Positions 1-8,355 are shown, counted from the stretch's first letter. The stretch: DNA of 13,662 nt from Candidatus Equihabitans merdae (GCA_018065025.1 JAGHUB010000138.1:1-13662), one strand, 5' to 3'. Numbers and translations are program-made. The notes: a model not told the origin generated them from the letters alone.

Positions 1-38
1 ATGTCATTCAGCTTTACTTTATATTCAGCTTTATCCAA
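1..38 (-). CDS. 5' end of an unidentified gene, cut by the window edge
   Basis: Only 12 complete codons are visible, starting with TTG at 38-36 and translating as M-D-K-A-E-Y-K-V-K-L-N-D. The start is supported by an AGGTGA Shine-Dalgarno at 45-50 with 6 nt spacing, and by a good promoter further upstream (88-116). The convergence of promoter, RBS and start codon just before the edge is why this is called a gene despite its shortness. The fragment is Lys/Asp/Glu-rich and carries no recognisable motif, so no function is offered. It is a separate transcription unit from glgP, whose terminator lies at 127-163. Confidence 0.5.
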   Translation of the reverse strand, partial: MDKAEYKVKLND

Positions 39-80
39 TTTTGTTCACCTCATCTGTGAAATCGCATAAGTTCCCATATT

Positions 81-116
81 TATCTAAATAATAACAAAGT
101 AACATAAAACTGTAAA
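81..116 (-). promoter_or_regulatory. Promoter for the left-edge minus-strand gene
   Basis: On the minus strand a -35 TTTACA (111-116) and a -10 TATTAT (88-93) are separated by 17 bp; each hexamer matches the sigma-A consensus at five of six positions. The expected transcription start is near 81, giving a leader of about 43 nt before the TTG start at 38. Confidence 0.6.
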
Positions 117-126
117 GCAAGTACAA

Positions 127-163
127 GAAAAATGGCGTCTGCCCCGGATGGAGCAGACGCCAT
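127..163 (-). terminator. Rho-independent terminator of glgP
   Basis: A perfect 11-bp stem (ATGGCGTCTGC at 132-142 with GCAGACGCCAT at 153-163) with a 10-nt loop is followed on the minus strand by a run of T (127-132 read as A on plus). It lies about 35 bp past the glgP stop codon. Confidence 0.93.
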
Positions 164-196
164 TCATGATCCGTGTGTTTTTATTTCCCGAAAGAA

Positions 197-2665
197 TCAT
201 TTAGACATATCTACCTTGTCCAGATGCCAGATGTCATCAACATACTGCTGGATTGTTCTGTCGGATGAGAACTTGCCGGAGCAAGCTGTATTGGACAGAG
301 CCATGGAAGCCCAACGCTTCTTGTCGCAGTAAGCTTTTTCAACATCCTGCTGAGCCTTGGCATATGACCAGAAGTCGGCCAGGATGAAGTACTGGTCCGG
401 CTTGCCGCTGTAAGCGCTTGTCAGCAGTGAGTCGTAGATGGGACGGAAGACCTCTCTGTCCGGATTGAAGGTGCCGTCAATGAGCTGATCCAGCAGACGA
501 TGCAGTGTGGGATCGTTGTGACAGATAGCCGGTGCATCATAACCGCCTTGATGTTCGAAGTTGATAACTTCATGAGAGCTGAGACCGAAGATGAAGGCAT
601 TGACTGTGCCAACTTCTTCAACGATTTCAACGTTAGCGCCGTCCATTGTACCGATGGTGGGAGCACCATTCATCATGAACTTCATGTTACCGGTACCGGA
701 AGCTTCCTTACTTGCTGTAGAGATCTGTTCGGAAACATCGGCTGCGGCGAAGATCATTTCACCAACGCTGACACGATAGTCTTCGATGAAGACAACCTTG
801 ATCTTGCCATCAATACTGTCATCGTTATTAACGACGTTGGCAACATCATTGATGAGCTTGATGATCAGCTTAGCGATCTTGTAACCGGCAGAAGCCTTGG
901 CGCCGAAGATGAATGTACGGGGATAGAATTCCATGCCCGGATTCTCTTTCAGCTGCTGATACAGATACATAACATGCAGGATGTTCAGAAGCTGACGTTT
1001 GTACTCATGCAGACGCTTTACCTGAACGTCGAAGATGCTGTCCGGATTGACCTCAACGCCGTTGTGCTCAAGGATGTAAGCAGCAAGACGTTCCTTATTG
1101 GCACGCTTGATAGCCATGAATTCTTCGCAGGCCTTTTCATCCTTAACCAGAGGAAGCAGCTTGGACAGCTGGGGCAGGTCTGTTACCCATTCTTCACCGA
1201 TGTGAGCTGTGATCCACTTGGACAGACCCGGGTTACCATGCATCAGGAAACGACGCTGTGTAACACCATTTGTCTTGTTGTTGAATCTTTCCGGCCACAG
1301 TTCATAGAAGTCACGAAGAACATTATTTTTAAGGATCTCTGTATGCAGAGCAGCAACACCGTTGACAGAGTGACCGCCAACGATAGCCAGATAAGCCATA
1401 CGAACCTGACCGTCATAGAGGATAGACATGTTCTTAAGCTTGTTCTGATCATCGCCGTAACGTTCACGAATGTAGTTTTCGAAACGGCGGTTGATTTCTT
1501 CGATGATCTGATAGTTTCTGGGAAGCAGGTTCTGGAAGAGGTCGATGGGCCATTTTTCCAGAGCTTCCTGCATGATGGTGTGGTTTGTATAAGCACAGAC
1601 ACCCTTTGTGATCGTCCAGGCTTTATCCCATTCCAGACCATAATCATCCATCAGGACACGCATCAGTTCTGATACAGCTACAGCCGGATGTGTATCGTTC
1701 AGCTGGAAAGCTACCTTCTCAGGCATACGAGACAGATCGCCGTGGGTCTTAACGAACTTCTTAACAGCTTCCTGAACAGTAGCGGAGATGAAGAAGTACT
1801 GCTGTTTCAGACGCAGTTCCTTACCGGCACGATGGTTATCGTTGGGATACAGAACTTCAGTGATATTTCTGGCCAGGTTTTCATTTTCAACAGCCTTGGA
1901 ATAATCACCCTTATCGAAACTGGAAAGCTCGAAGACGTTGACAGCCTGAGCGTCCCAGATACGCAGTGTATTAACAACATCATTCTTGTAACCCAGAATC
2001 GGCATATCATAGGGAACAGCCAGAACTGAGCTATAGTTTTCATAGATGTAACGGTTCTTCTGCAGTACCGGGTCGAATTCTACACGAGTGTTACCGCCAA
2101 AACGGATCTCCTGTGTATGTTCCGGACGACGAAGTTCGAAGGGATACATATGCTGCAGCCAGTTATCCGGAACTTCCTTCTGATAACCGTCTTCGATCTT
2201 CTGTTTGAACATACCATAGTGATAACGGATACCACAGCCGTATGCCGGATAGCCAAGTGTGGACAGAGAATCCATGAAGCAGGCAGCCAGACGACCCAGA
2301 CCACCATTACCAAGAGCCGGATCCGGTTCCTGATCTTCCATGGCATTGAGGTCGATATCCATCTCATCCAGAGCTTCTCTGACATCGTCGTAAGCACCCA
2401 GGTTGATGAGGTTGTTACCCATAGCACGACCCATCAGGAATTCCATGGACATGTAATATACAGTCTTGGCGCCAGCTTTGTTGATGGCTTTATGATAGTC
2501 CATCCACTTGTCGATGATGACATGTTCAAGAACAGTACCAAGGCCCAGATACTTCATGTAATCTGTTGCTTCATCCAGGTCTACACGAAACAGAACGCGG
2601 ACAGCCTTCTCAACTTCTTTCTTGAAGGTTTCTTTGTCCATACCAATTGAATCTAATAAAGTCAC
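197..2665 (-). CDS. glgP: Glycogen/starch (alpha-glucan) phosphorylase
   Basis: A cytosolic GT35 enzyme that uses pyridoxal phosphate to release glucose-1-phosphate from alpha-1,4-glucan ends. The 822 aa are the normal family length. The PLP lysine is K662 in SGTGNMKFMMNGAPT, followed by GTMDGANVEI. The N-terminal glucan-binding half carries DPALGNGGLGRLAACFMDS (about 115-133), NDTHPA (323-328) and the NGV..RR stretch near 466-472. The start is GTG at 2665, chosen because a GGGAGGGG Shine-Dalgarno lies 6 nt upstream; the next Met (codon 9) has no RBS. No other glycogen genes are adjacent. It follows ileS by 119 bp on the same strand with no convincing promoter of its own, so read-through from ileS or a weak promoter in the hairpin-rich gap is likely. 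The PLP-site prefix STASKEASG differs slightly from the common STAGTEASG, which I read as a lineage variant. Confidence 0.97.
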   Translation of the reverse strand: MTLLDSIGMDKETFKKEVEKAVRVLFRVDLDEATDYMKYLGLGTVLEHVIIDKWMDYHKAINKAGAKTVYYMSMEFLMGRAMGNNLINLGAYDDVREALDEMDIDLNAMEDQEPDPALGNGGLGRLAACFMDSLSTLGYPAYGCGIRYHYGMFKQKIEDGYQKEVPDNWLQHMYPFELRRPEHTQEIRFGGNTRVEFDPVLQKNRYIYENYSSVLAVPYDMPILGYKNDVVNTLRIWDAQAVNVFELSSFDKGDYSKAVENENLARNITEVLYPNDNHRAGKELRLKQQYFFISATVQEAVKKFVKTHGDLSRMPEKVAFQLNDTHPAVAVSELMRVLMDDYGLEWDKAWTITKGVCAYTNHTIMQEALEKWPIDLFQNLLPRNYQIIEEINRRFENYIRERYGDDQNKLKNMSILYDGQVRMAYLAIVGGHSVNGVAALHTEILKNNVLRDFYELWPERFNNKTNGVTQRRFLMHGNPGLSKWITAHIGEEWVTDLPQLSKLLPLVKDEKACEEFMAIKRANKERLAAYILEHNGVEVNPDSIFDVQVKRLHEYKRQLLNILHVMYLYQQLKENPGMEFYPRTFIFGAKASAGYKIAKLIIKLINDVANVVNNDDSIDGKIKVVFIEDYRVSVGEMIFAAADVSEQISTASKEASGTGNMKFMMNGAPTIGTMDGANVEIVEEVGTVNAFIFGLSSHEVINFEHQGGYDAPAICHNDPTLHRLLDQLIDGTFNPDREVFRPIYDSLLTSAYSGKPDQYFILADFWSYAKAQQDVEKAYCDKKRWASMALSNTACSGKFSSDRTIQQYVDDIWHLDKVDMSK

Positions 2666-2685
2666 TTATTACCCCTCCCAATTAC

Positions 2686-2773
2686 TGCCTGAATCCATTC
2701 GCGTTCAGGCATATTTATTCCCATCCCTATTAGATGGGTAACGGCGGACCCGCCTACGCGAATCCGCCTTTTT
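2686..2773. other. ileS-glgP gap with three tandem hairpins
   Basis: Three inverted repeats fill this gap. Stem A pairs TGCCTGAA (2686-2693) with TTCAGGCA (2704-2711). Stem B pairs CCCATC (2720-2725) with GATGGG (2733-2738). Stem C pairs GGCGGA (2743-2748) with TCCGCC (2763-2768) and has a smaller CGC/GCG stem (2751-2753 with 2758-2760) in its loop. Stem C is followed by TTTTT only when read on the plus strand, so it looks like a terminator for plus-strand transcription although both flanking genes are on minus. On minus none of the three has a T-tail. They may instead be mRNA processing or stability elements between ileS and glgP. Confidence 0.6.
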
Positions 2774-2784
2774 GTATTTTTTTA

Positions 2785-5700
2785 TTATTCAGATACAACC
2801 TTAACTGCCATTGTGACGGCTTCTTTGTTGATCTTCCAATCTTTGACGTATCCATCTGTTTCATCGAAGATGATGGCATCTGCCAGAACATCACCGCGAA
2901 TAGATTCGGCATTCTTTTCCATGATGGCCTTGATCTTGTCGTTGCCTGCAGCGTAGACATTGATGCGGTCCATAACCTGGAAGCCGGCTTCTTTTCTCAT
3001 GGTCTGGATCTTGGAGATCAGCTCACGAACGAAACCTTCTTCGATCAGTTCCGGAGTCAGGTTCTTGTCCAGAACAACTGTGATGCCCTTGTCGGACTGG
3101 GTCTGGAATTCATCTGTCTGAGCTGTATCGATCAGCAGATCTTCTTCCAGAAGTTTGACTTCTGAACCATTGATGTCCAGAGTCAGAACGCCATTGGCCT
3201 TCAGTACATTCATAGCAGCACTGCCATCGATGGTGGCCAGAGCCTGTCTGATACCGCCCAGCAGTTTGCCGTACTTGGGACCAACTGTCTTAAGCTGAGG
3301 CTTGAATGTGTAGCTCATGAAGGCATCTGTAGATTCGATCTGTTCCATAGCCTTAACATTCAGCTCATCTGTGATGATCTGCTGATAATATTCCGGAATG
3401 TCGAATTCAGCCTTAACCATCATGCGGCCGATAGGCTGACGGTTCTTGATAGCGGCGTCATTTCTGGCGGCACGGCCAAGAACAACGATGTCGAGAACAT
3501 GGTCCATGTTGGCTTCCAGTTCAGCATCGATCATAGCTTCGTTAGCAACCGGATAATCGCACAGGTGGATGGATTCCGGAGCTTCTGCGTCAACAGACTT
3601 AACCAGGTTCTGGTAGATTTCTTCTGTCATGAAGGGGATGATGGGGGCAGCCAGCTTGGCTACTGTTACCAGGGTTTCGTTCAATGTCATATAGGCATTG
3701 ATCTTATCCTGTTCCATACCCTTAGCCCAGAAACGATCGCGGCAGCGACGTACGTACCAGTTGGACAGTTCGTCAACGAAGGCTGACAGAGCCTTGCCGG
3801 CTTCTGTTACCTTGTAGTCTGTCATGTTCTTGTCCACTTCTTTGATGGTGGAGTTCAGACGTGACAGGATCCATTTGTCCATGACAGGAAGTTTGTCATA
3901 GTCCAAAGTGTACTTGCTGGTGTCGAAGTTATCGATGTTAGCATAGAGTACATAGAAAGCGTAGGTGTTCCAAAGTGTACCAAGGAACTTTCTCTGACCT
4001 TCCTGAACAGCTTCTTTGTAGAAACGACTGGGCAGCCAGGGAGCGGAGTTAACGGTGAAATACCAACGGATAGCGTCGGCACCGTAAGCTTCCAGAGCTT
4101 CCATAGGATCAACGGAATTACCCTTGGACTTGGACATCTTCTGACCATTTTCATCCAGAACCAGACCCAGGATAATGCAGTTTTCGAAGCAGGGCTTGTC
4201 AAAGATCAGTGTGGAAATGGCATGCAGTGAATAGAACCAACCACGTGTCTGGTCAACAGCTTCAGAAATGAAGCTGGCCGGGAACTGAGCTTCGAACAGG
4301 TCCTTATTTTCAAAGGGATAATGATGCTGAGCAAAGGGCATTGAGCCTGAGTCGAACCAGCAGTCGATAACTTCCGGAACACGATGCATCTTACCACCGC
4401 AGCAGGCGCACTTCAGTTCAACCTGGTCGATGTGGGGTTTGTGCAGTTCGATCTGATCCGGGCAGTTTTCGGAACGAGCCTTCAGTTCTTCGATAGAACC
4501 GATAGCTGTCTTTTCGCCGCAGTCATCACATACCCAGATGGGCAGGGGAGTACCCCAGTAACGGTTACGTGACAGAGCCCAGTCCTGAACATTTTCCAGC
4601 CATGCGCCGAAACGGCCTTCACCGATGCTGGCGGGGATCCAGTTGATCTTCTTGTTGTTCTCAACCAGACGATCCTTGATGGCTGTTGTCTTGATGAACC
4701 AGGATTCACGTGCATAGTAGAGAAGGGGAGTGCCGCATCTCCAGCAGTGGGGATAATCATGTGTGAATTCGGGAGCTGCGAAAAGCAGACCCTTTTCTTT
4801 CAGATAATCCAGAACCATGGGGTCAGCCTTCTTAACGAAGATGCCATCCCAGGGTGTGCCGCCGGACATGTTACCCTGTTCATCAACCAGCTGAACCAGG
4901 GGCAGGTCGTAATGACGGCCAACATTAGCATCGTCTTCACCGAAGGCCGGAGCGATATGAACGATACCGGTACCATCAGTCATGGTGACATATGTATCAC
5001 AGACGATGTAGTGAGCTTTTTTCTTCTTCTCAGCAGCAACCTTGCCGGTTACTTCGAAGAGGGGTTCATACTCTTTGTATTCCAGATCCTTACCAAGGTA
5101 AGTTTCCAGAACTTCAGCGCCATCACCAAGGATAGTGCTAAGCAGAGCTTCTGCCATGTAGAATACTTCACCACGAGAAGAAACTTTGACGTATGTTTCA
5201 TTCGGGTTTACGCAAAGAGCGACGTTGGACGGCAGTGTCCAGGGTGTTGTTGTCCAAGCCAGGAAGAAAGCATCTTCACCGATAACTTTGAAGCGAACAA
5301 CAGCAGAGCGTTCTTTAACTTCTTTGTAACCCTGAGCTACTTCGTGAGAAGACAGCGGGGTACCGCAGCGGGGGCAGAAGGGAACTACTTTGTAACCTTG
5401 ATAAAGCAGGTCCTTATCATAGATCTGCTTCAGTGCCCACCATTCGGATTCAATGAAGTTGTTGTCATATGTGACGTAGGGCTGGTCCATATCGGCCCAG
5501 AAACCGACCTTGTCGGAGAACTCGCGCCACATACCTTCGTATTTCCAAACAGATTCCTTACATTTTTCAATGAAAGGAGCTACGCCGTACTCTTCGATCT
5601 GTTCTTTGCCATCCAGACCCAGAAGCTTTTCAACTTCGATCTCAACGGGCAGACCATGAGTATCCCAACCGGCTTTACGGGGAACCATCTCACCCTTCAT

Positions 5701-5919
5701 GGTGTGGTAACGCGGAATGGTATCCTTAACAACACGGGTCAGAACGTGACCAATGTGGGGTTTGCCGTTAGCGGTAGGCGGGCCATCGTAGAACATATAA
5801 GTCGGATGACCTTCTCTGTTTTTGATACTTTTACGGAAAATGTCGTTCTCTTTCCAGAAAGCGGCAATGTCTTTTTCACGGTTGACGAAATTAAGATTGG
5901 TATCAACTTTCTTATACAT
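2785..5919 (-). CDS. ileS: Isoleucyl-tRNA synthetase, eukaryote-like (IleS2) form
   Basis: A class I synthetase that charges tRNA-Ile in the cytoplasm and edits mischarged valine. At 1044 aa it is longer than the roughly 930-940 aa of the E. coli type. Visible landmarks are HIGH (55-58), KMSKS (594-598), the editing-domain Thr-rich peptide WTTTPWTLPSN (222-232) and GTGIVHIAPAFGEDD (316-330). Cys pairs occur at 182/185, 392/395 and 464/467, with a CACC cluster at 504-507. The C-terminus has no Cys pairs, unlike the E. coli type, and carries QTMRKEAGFQVMDRI, the motif of the eukaryote/archaea-like branch. That branch is known for low mupirocin sensitivity; this is a family property, not shown here. 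The ATG at 5919 has GGGAGG 8 nt upstream. A near-consensus promoter leaves a leader of only about 20 nt, so there is no T-box. Confidence 0.98.
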   Translation of the reverse strand: MYKKVDTNLNFVNREKDIAAFWKENDIFRKSIKNREGHPTYMFYDGPPTANGKPHIGHVLTRVVKDTIPRYHTMKGEMVPRKAGWDTHGLPVEIEVEKLLGLDGKEQIEEYGVAPFIEKCKESVWKYEGMWREFSDKVGFWADMDQPYVTYDNNFIESEWWALKQIYDKDLLYQGYKVVPFCPRCGTPLSSHEVAQGYKEVKERSAVVRFKVIGEDAFFLAWTTTPWTLPSNVALCVNPNETYVKVSSRGEVFYMAEALLSTILGDGAEVLETYLGKDLEYKEYEPLFEVTGKVAAEKKKKAHYIVCDTYVTMTDGTGIVHIAPAFGEDDANVGRHYDLPLVQLVDEQGNMSGGTPWDGIFVKKADPMVLDYLKEKGLLFAAPEFTHDYPHCWRCGTPLLYYARESWFIKTTAIKDRLVENNKKINWIPASIGEGRFGAWLENVQDWALSRNRYWGTPLPIWVCDDCGEKTAIGSIEELKARSENCPDQIELHKPHIDQVELKCACCGGKMHRVPEVIDCWFDSGSMPFAQHHYPFENKDLFEAQFPASFISEAVDQTRGWFYSLHAISTLIFDKPCFENCIILGLVLDENGQKMSKSKGNSVDPMEALEAYGADAIRWYFTVNSAPWLPSRFYKEAVQEGQRKFLGTLWNTYAFYVLYANIDNFDTSKYTLDYDKLPVMDKWILSRLNSTIKEVDKNMTDYKVTEAGKALSAFVDELSNWYVRRCRDRFWAKGMEQDKINAYMTLNETLVTVAKLAAPIIPFMTEEIYQNLVKSVDAEAPESIHLCDYPVANEAMIDAELEANMDHVLDIVVLGRAARNDAAIKNRQPIGRMMVKAEFDIPEYYQQIITDELNVKAMEQIESTDAFMSYTFKPQLKTVGPKYGKLLGGIRQALATIDGSAAMNVLKANGVLTLDINGSEVKLLEEDLLIDTAQTDEFQTQSDKGITVVLDKNLTPELIEEGFVRELISKIQTMRKEAGFQVMDRINVYAAGNDKIKAIMEKNAESIRGDVLADAIIFDETDGYVKDWKINKEAVTMAVKVVSE

Positions 5920-5938
5920 AGGTATTTCCTCCCAAAAG

Positions 5939-5975
5939 TACGAATATTATACGTTTTTTCGCTTCTGATTGTCAA
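5939..5975 (-). promoter_or_regulatory. ileS promoter
   Basis: On the minus strand a perfect TTGACA (5970-5975) and a perfect TATAAT (5946-5951) are separated by 18 bp. The predicted start near 5939 gives a very short 5' leader, leaving room only for the RBS (GGGAGG, 5928-5933). Confidence 0.85.
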
Positions 5976-6064
5976 GAAACCCTTGATTTTCCGTCACTTT
6001 CTATAGATGGAGGGGGATTCGTGCCTGTTGAGTTGTTACCTAATTATAGGAGTTTTGGATATAT

Positions 6065-6103
6065 ACTAAAAAAGACCTCCCGGCGGATGCCTGGGAGGTC
6101 TTT
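6065..6103 (-). terminator. Terminator of the wall-hydrolase gene
   Basis: A perfect 11-bp stem (AAAGACCTCCC at 6071-6081 with GGGAGGTCTTT at 6093-6103) has an 11-nt loop and a T-run when read on minus. The plus-strand side is also T-rich (TTTCTTT), so it could work in both directions. It sits about 33 bp past the stop codon at 6136. Confidence 0.92.
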
Positions 6104-6135
6104 CTTTAAGTTCATATTAGATTGTTTATGCTCGA

Positions 6136-8223
6136 TCAGAAATACCAGTTGCTTCCGATCTGAACATAATTACCGGTCCGGTTGGAGCTTCTGAAATTGA
6201 GGAAACTGTTGTTTCGGATGCCCTGCGTCAAACAATCCGATACAGCGGTCTTCACGTATTCCGGAACATTACCGCCCAACCTTCTCTGCCAGTAGCTGGG
6301 ATCCGAGATCTTCGGAGAATAGCAGAACTGGCCATCAGCTGTAAGCTGTGCATATGCTGTGGTGCCATAGCCGCCGTAGTTGGCGTCGGCACGATTCATG
6401 GCGCTGGAGATAACTCCGAGAGCGCCTTCATAACTTGTATCATCTTCCTGTGCAACGATAGCCCAGATCAGTTCGATCTCGTCCTGGGTATAGGCGGCTC
6501 CGTCCGCGTTCGACTGGAACCCTGCGCCTGCGCCATCCATGATGACCCGACAGGCTCTCACTGCTCGTGCAGGATCGATGTCCGAGATGATGATGCCCTG
6601 ACGGGAGTTGGCCGCATTGATCGCTTTACCATCTCCAATGGCCATCAGTACGTGGCTGACGACACCATCTGTCTCGTAGAAAAGGAGATCTCCGGGCTTA
6701 GCATCGGCTACAGGAATCTGTATGCCGGCATTGGCCTGATCTCGTGACACTCGAGGAAGTGATATGCCGAAGAGTTTAAACAAACTCTGGACAAATCCCG
6801 AGCAGTCACAACCGTCTGTCAGGCTTGTTCCGCCCCATACGTAACGGTTACCGAGATACTCCATAGATTTATTCACGATTGCCATCCGCAGGTCTGACAG
6901 GAAATTGCCTGTCTCTTTAGCGGTGGTCTTTGTGTATAACAGGGCTTTGTTGTCTGACGGGTCGATACGGACGATAGCTTGCAAGAAGCTCTTCTCGTCT
7001 CTGCCTGCCATCAGAGCTTCGGCATCGGCTCCGGTTACCAGAGATTCACGAAGAACGAATCCTCGTACATCACCGGACTCAATGTAGAGCCATTTCTCAC
7101 CTTCGGACAGCACGTAGGCTAATCCGTCAGATGGAACGATACCGACAACGCGGCTTAAGAACGACTGGCCTTCACGAACGATCAGATCAAAATCACCTGC
7201 AGGAACCGCATAAACTTTGGCTACCTGTGTGAACTGTGAATCGGTTTTATTTCTATTAAAGAAATAATTGAATCCACTGTAAGCACTGTCTGATCGATTG
7301 CCTGAAGTGCTGCTTGTCCGAGCCGGTGCACTGTAGGTACCTGTGGCGCTTACAGTAGTGGTCGAAACCTTGGCGTTCTGCCTGTTATCTGTTCCGGTAC
7401 TTCCCTGAGAGGAAGTCGTACCGGACTGTGTTTTATCGACGGTTTCATCGCCTTTGGTTTCTTCGGACTCGACAGGACTGCGGTCTCCGTCTTCTGAGTC
7501 TTCATCACCGCTTGCTTCATCGCCATCGACATGATCGGAAGGATCTTCTTCCGCATTCATGTCATCTTCATCCGACTCGTCTTCACTTGAGTCCTCACCA
7601 TCGGATGAAACCTCCCCATCAGAGGGGCCTGTCTCACCTTCCGGATCATTCTCATCGCTTGAGTCTCCCTGGTCACCACCTACATCTGGGTTACCCTCAT
7701 CTGCAGGATCCTGACCTTCTTCAGGAATATTCTCATCCGGCAGGTCCCCACTTTGATCAGTCTGATCATTTGGATCGGGGTTCTGCTGACCCGAGTCGGT
7801 ATTTCCTCCGGTTTCAGGTGCCGGGGTGTCGGTATTATTTTCACTCGACCCTCCTCCGGTATCTGCTGAACCTTCGGTCAAAGTACTGCCGGCTGTAGAA
7901 TCACCACTGCCGATCGTCTGTCCGCCACCATCTTTCAATGGTGTCTTCTGACCGCTGCCTCCTGAACCTCCTCCGCTGTCAGCCAGCTTCTTCAGCTTTA
8001 GCTTAAGCTTGATCTCATCACTTAAGGAGTTGTATTCCTCGCTATTCTCATCGAGTTTAGCAAGTTCGTTCAGGTCCCATTCACCGCCACTGTCATCATA
8101 AACAATGTCGGTCTGATAACCGGGTGGTCCCAGATTATCCGCATGAACCTGACGAGGCATGGCCAGAGATAGACAGATACCGACCGACAGCAATATGCCG
8201 GCAAGCATCTTTCTTCTTACCAT
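6136..8223 (-). CDS. Secreted cell-wall hydrolase: SH3-like, NlpC/P60 and SleB-like domains with an acidic linker
   Basis: A predicted exported peptidoglycan hydrolase of 695 aa. Residues 1-28 form a signal peptide (MVRRK, hydrophobic core, cut after about VHA). Residues 82-315 are a low-complexity Gly/Ser/Asp/Glu/Pro/Thr linker, strongly acidic at about 160-262. Residues 331-397 look like a bacterial SH3 wall-binding fold. Residues 445-562 are NlpC/P60 (gamma-D-Glu-diamino-acid endopeptidase family): the nucleophile is C474 in DCSGFVQ, the histidine is H524 in VSHVLMAIG, and N536 is the probable third residue. Residues 580-695 resemble the SleB-like Hydrolase_2 domain (IWAIVAQEDDTSYEGALGV, then SSAMNRAD), with E593 as the candidate catalytic Glu. 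An extra Cys (C472) lies two residues before the nucleophile. The ATG at 8223 has AAAGGA 7 nt upstream. The two lytic domains are clear; substrate and any role in sporulation or division are not shown. Confidence 0.92.
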   Translation of the reverse strand: MVRRKMLAGILLSVGICLSLAMPRQVHADNLGPPGYQTDIVYDDSGGEWDLNELAKLDENSEEYNSLSDEIKLKLKLKKLADSGGGSGGSGQKTPLKDGGGQTIGSGDSTAGSTLTEGSADTGGGSSENNTDTPAPETGGNTDSGQQNPDPNDQTDQSGDLPDENIPEEGQDPADEGNPDVGGDQGDSSDENDPEGETGPSDGEVSSDGEDSSEDESDEDDMNAEEDPSDHVDGDEASGDEDSEDGDRSPVESEETKGDETVDKTQSGTTSSQGSTGTDNRQNAKVSTTTVSATGTYSAPARTSSTSGNRSDSAYSGFNYFFNRNKTDSQFTQVAKVYAVPAGDFDLIVREGQSFLSRVVGIVPSDGLAYVLSEGEKWLYIESGDVRGFVLRESLVTGADAEALMAGRDEKSFLQAIVRIDPSDNKALLYTKTTAKETGNFLSDLRMAIVNKSMEYLGNRYVWGGTSLTDGCDCSGFVQSLFKLFGISLPRVSRDQANAGIQIPVADAKPGDLLFYETDGVVSHVLMAIGDGKAINAANSRQGIIISDIDPARAVRACRVIMDGAGAGFQSNADGAAYTQDEIELIWAIVAQEDDTSYEGALGVISSAMNRADANYGGYGTTAYAQLTADGQFCYSPKISDPSYWQRRLGGNVPEYVKTAVSDCLTQGIRNNSFLNFRSSNRTGNYVQIGSNWYF

Positions 8224-8248
8224 TTATTTATCCTTTCAAAGAGCATTT

Positions 8249-8303
8249 CTGTCTAAAACAGGTCGCTTAAATCGATTTACCTAAGCACCTGTCATAAAAC
8301 AGG
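8249..8303 (-). repeat. Repeat-rich leader of the wall-hydrolase gene
   Basis: Two direct copies of CCTGTTTTA (plus-strand TAAAACAGG at 8254-8262 and 8295-8303, 41 bp apart) each sit inside an imperfect palindrome: CTGTCTAAAACAG at 8249-8261 and CCTGTCATAAAACAGG at 8288-8303. Between them is a perfect 12-bp palindrome, TAAATCGATTTA (8268-8279), nested in a GCTTA/TAAGC stem (8265-8269 with 8282-8286). These could be operator sites or consecutive mRNA hairpins. I do not recognise the motif. Confidence 0.55.
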
Positions 8304-8305
8304 CT

Positions 8306-8341
8306 AGTATCAAGTATAACAGCAAGCACCATTTCCGTAAA
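8306..8341 (-). promoter_or_regulatory. Probable promoter of the wall-hydrolase gene
   Basis: On the minus strand TTTACG (8336-8341) and TATACT (8313-8318) are 17 bp apart. The start would be near 8306, giving an 82-nt leader. No terminator is visible after the exonuclease stop (8356), so some read-through is possible. Confidence 0.5.
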
Positions 8342-8355
8342 GAAAACGATTTTTG

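Noticed and set aside
500..1672. A 390-codon open frame on the plus strand opposite glgP
   Set aside because: Antisense to a clear glgP, with no RBS and no recognisable motif; it is explained by the codon bias of the real gene.
4747..6006. A 419-codon open frame on the plus strand opposite ileS
   Set aside because: It lies over the catalytic and editing domains of ileS and runs into the ileS promoter; no RBS or protein family signal.
5920..6060. T-box riboswitch upstream of ileS
   Set aside because: A near-consensus promoter at 5946-5975 leaves only about 20 nt of leader, and no terminator/antiterminator pair lies between the promoter and the ATG.
7428..7898. A 156-codon His/Leu/Arg-rich plus-strand frame
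   Set aside because: It is the complement of the acidic Ser/Asp/Glu linker of the wall hydrolase; its odd composition follows from that.
8249..8318. WalR (YycF) box before the wall-hydrolase gene
   Set aside because: A pair of TGTWAH hexamers separated by 5 bp could not be found; the repeats present have a different sequence and spacing.
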